Positions 6,347 through 7,729 of a stretch of 7,729 bases of DNA are shown in pieces. Location: NCBI RefSeq assembly GCF_050176255.1, contig NZ_JBFXIE010000060.1; one strand, 5' to 3'. A program made the translations under genes and the position numbers. Every line of letters starts with the position of its first letter. Position 1 is the first letter of the stretch. The notes below the pieces were generated by a model. The model worked only from the letters and a program-made list of their open reading frames with translations. It was not told the DNA's origin and made no database searches. The stretch comes from JBFXIE01 sp050176255. Its GTDB lineage: Bacteria; Pseudomonadota; Gammaproteobacteria; Burkholderiales; Burkholderiaceae_C.

Positions 6347-6390
6347 GGCGCGAGTGTGCCGCTATTTTTTTTGAATCAGGAAACGGCGCG

Positions 6391-7584
6391 CTACACGCGC
6401 TCGAAAATGCCAGCCGCGCCCTGCCCCGTGCCCACGCACATCGTCACCATGCCGTACTTCAGTTGGTGGCGGCGCAGCGCGTGCACCACCGTGGCCGCGC
6501 GAATGGCGCCCGTGGCGCCCAGCGGGTGGCCCAGGGCAATGGCGCCGCCCATCGGGTTGACCTTGGCTGCATCCAGCCCCAGCGTGTTGATGACGGCCAG
6601 CGACTGGGCGGCAAAGGCCTCGTTCAGCTCGTACCAGCCGATGTCGTCGTGCTTCAGGCCCGCGTAGCGCAGCGCGGCGGGTATCGCCTCGATCGGGCCG
6701 ATGCCCATGATCTCGGGCGGCACGCCGCGCGCAGCGTAGCTGACGAAGCGCGCCAGCGGCGTCAAGCCAAACTGCCTGACGGCCTTCTCGCTGGCCAGGA
6801 TCAGCGCGCCCGCGCCGTCACTGGTCTGGCTGCTGTTGCCCGCCGTGACGCTGCCGCGCGCGGCGAAGACGGGCTTGAGCCTGGCCAGGCCTTCGAGAGA
6901 GGTGTCGGGGCGCGGGCCTTCGTCCAGGCTGACCGTGCGCGTCTTGGTGTTGACCTCGCCAGTCGCCAGGTCGGGGCTGCGCTCCACCACGTCAAAGGGC
7001 GTGATCTCGTCGGCAAACTCGCCTGCCTGCTGCGCCTTGATGGCGCGCAGGTGCGATTCGAGCGCAAAGGCGTCCTGCGCCTCGCGTGAAACCTTCCATT
7101 GCTGCGCCACCTTTTCGGCCGTCAGGCCCATGCCGTAGGCGATGCCCACGTTTTCGTCGCGCGCAAATACCTCGGGGTTGAAGGACGGCTTGTTGCCACC
7201 CATCGGCACCATGCTCATGGATTCGGCGCCGCCGGCGATCAGCACGTCGGCCTCGCCCACGCGGATGCGGTCGGCAGCCATCTGGATGGCCGTGATGCCC
7301 GAGGCGCAGAAGCGGTTGACGGTGACGCCGCCCACCGGGTGGTTGAACACCAGGCCCATGGCGATGCGCGCCATGTTCATGCCCTGCTCGCCCTCGGGGA
7401 AGGAGCAGCCGATGACAGCATCTTCAATCGCTTTGGGGTCCAGCGTGGGCACCTGGGCCAGGGCACCGCGAATGGCGGCGACCAGCAGGTCGTCGGGGCG
7501 GGTGTTCTTGAAGTAGCCACGGCCAGAGCGCCCGATGGGCGTGCGCGTGGCGGCGACGATGTAGGCGTCTTGTACTTGTTTCAT
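6391..7584 (-). CDS. 3-ketoacyl-CoA thiolase (acetyl-CoA C-acyltransferase, FadA-like)
   Basis: Cleaves 3-ketoacyl-CoA with CoA to give acetyl-CoA and a shortened acyl-CoA, the last step of beta-oxidation; the reverse condensation is possible for the family. The 397-residue length is typical of degradative thiolases. Catalytic residues are all present: nucleophile C93 in VNRFCASG, the NEAFAAQ motif, H353 in GGAIALGHPLGATG, and C383 in MCVGTGQGAAGIFE at the C-terminus. The adenine/pantetheine loop with GGAESMSMVPMGGNK is also typical. The start at 7584 gives the usual N-terminus (DAYIVAATRTPIGR) and has AAGGA seven bases upstream; a longer frame to 7662 adds residues unlike the family. It is the first gene of the cluster thiolase-thioesterase-isomerase. 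The usual partner, a hydratase/3-hydroxyacyl-CoA dehydrogenase, is not in the window and may lie beyond the right edge. Acetoacetyl-CoA thiolase activity is less likely but not excluded. Confidence 0.95.
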   Translation of the reverse strand: MKQVQDAYIVAATRTPIGRSGRGYFKNTRPDDLLVAAIRGALAQVPTLDPKAIEDAVIGCSFPEGEQGMNMARIAMGLVFNHPVGGVTVNRFCASGITAIQMAADRIRVGEADVLIAGGAESMSMVPMGGNKPSFNPEVFARDENVGIAYGMGLTAEKVAQQWKVSREAQDAFALESHLRAIKAQQAGEFADEITPFDVVERSPDLATGEVNTKTRTVSLDEGPRPDTSLEGLARLKPVFAARGSVTAGNSSQTSDGAGALILASEKAVRQFGLTPLARFVSYAARGVPPEIMGIGPIEAIPAALRYAGLKHDDIGWYELNEAFAAQSLAVINTLGLDAAKVNPMGGAIALGHPLGATGAIRAATVVHALRRHQLKYGMVTMCVGTGQGAAGIFERV

Positions 7585-7591
7585 TTCACTG

Positions 7592-7596
7592 TCCTT
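7592..7596 (-). promoter_or_regulatory. Ribosome binding site of the thiolase gene
   Basis: AAGGA on the minus strand, seven bases before ATG 7584. It decides this start over the in-frame upstream ATG at 7662, whose extension (DNFPKPCPELRGLEDTRE) does not look like a thiolase N-terminus. Confidence 0.7.
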
Positions 7597-7729
7597 TTTG
7601 ACTTGCTCCCTTGTATCTTCTAAACCTCGAAGTTCAGGACATGGTTTCGGAAAGTTGTCCACAGCCTGATAGCCCTCTGGGAGCTGTGAGCATCCCGTGG
7701 GAGAGCATGCGGCGTGGACAGCTGACCGT
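7597..7729. other. Upstream region of the thiolase operon, no gene recognised
   Basis: This stretch is less GC-rich near 7585-7650 than the genes, as expected for a promoter region. On the minus strand GATACA (about 7610-7615) is a possible -10, without a convincing -35. TGTCCAC (7656-7662) and GTGGACA (7714-7720) form a spaced inverted repeat, and GAGCAT occurs twice (7688-7693 and 7702-7707). Short minus-strand open frames run to the right edge but match no family I recognise. Whether an upstream gene ends here or beyond cannot be decided. Confidence 0.3.

Noticed and set aside
7585..7662. In-frame upstream extension of the thiolase to ATG 7662
   Set aside because: The family N-terminus begins at ATG 7584, which has a good AAGGA site; the extension does not resemble thiolases.
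7656..7720. Spaced inverted repeat TGTCCAC/GTGGACA as a DnaA or operator site
   Set aside because: The arms are only seven bases with a 51-base gap, and the match to a DnaA box is poor; chance is a sufficient explanation.

Overview
The window is a high-GC stretch of chromosome from a betaproteobacterium, most probably a member of the Comamonadaceae (Acidovorax/Comamonas-like). This rests on codon and base composition, on the closeness of the recognisable proteins to that group, and on a short intergenic sequence near 1463-1515 that resembles a dispersed repeat common in these genomes. There is no mobile element, CRISPR array, tRNA or rRNA. All genes but one lie on the minus strand.

Left part (1-1295, minus): a PAS-PAS-GGEEF diguanylate cyclase whose C-terminal end runs off the left edge. 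Its upstream gap carries a perfect 19-bp palindrome that looks like an operator. Next (1499-3322, minus) is a full-length ABC exporter of the Atm1/HMT1 (ABCB7) type. Divergent from it, across a very short gap, is yciA (3364-3783, plus), a single-hotdog acyl-CoA thioesterase. yciA converges on a bactofilin gene (3832-4374, minus), which encodes a polymer-forming cytoskeletal protein.

Right part (4710-7584, minus): a three-gene fatty acyl-CoA cluster, transcribed as 3-ketoacyl-CoA thiolase, then a TesB-like double-hotdog thioesterase, then a crotonase-fold protein whose active-site residues point to a delta3,delta2-enoyl-CoA isomerase rather than a hydratase. Together these would move a double bond, cleave acetyl-CoA from 3-ketoacyl-CoA and release free acid from CoA. 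The hydratase/dehydrogenase step is not in the window.

The most unusual non-coding feature lies between the isomerase and the bactofilin gene. An 89-bp unit is repeated about 2.4 times in tandem (4531-4741). The unit includes the last codons and stop of the isomerase gene, and each unit can form several hairpins, some of them mutually exclusive. The rest of the window is ordinary housekeeping and accessory metabolism; I see no clear new defence or mobile system.
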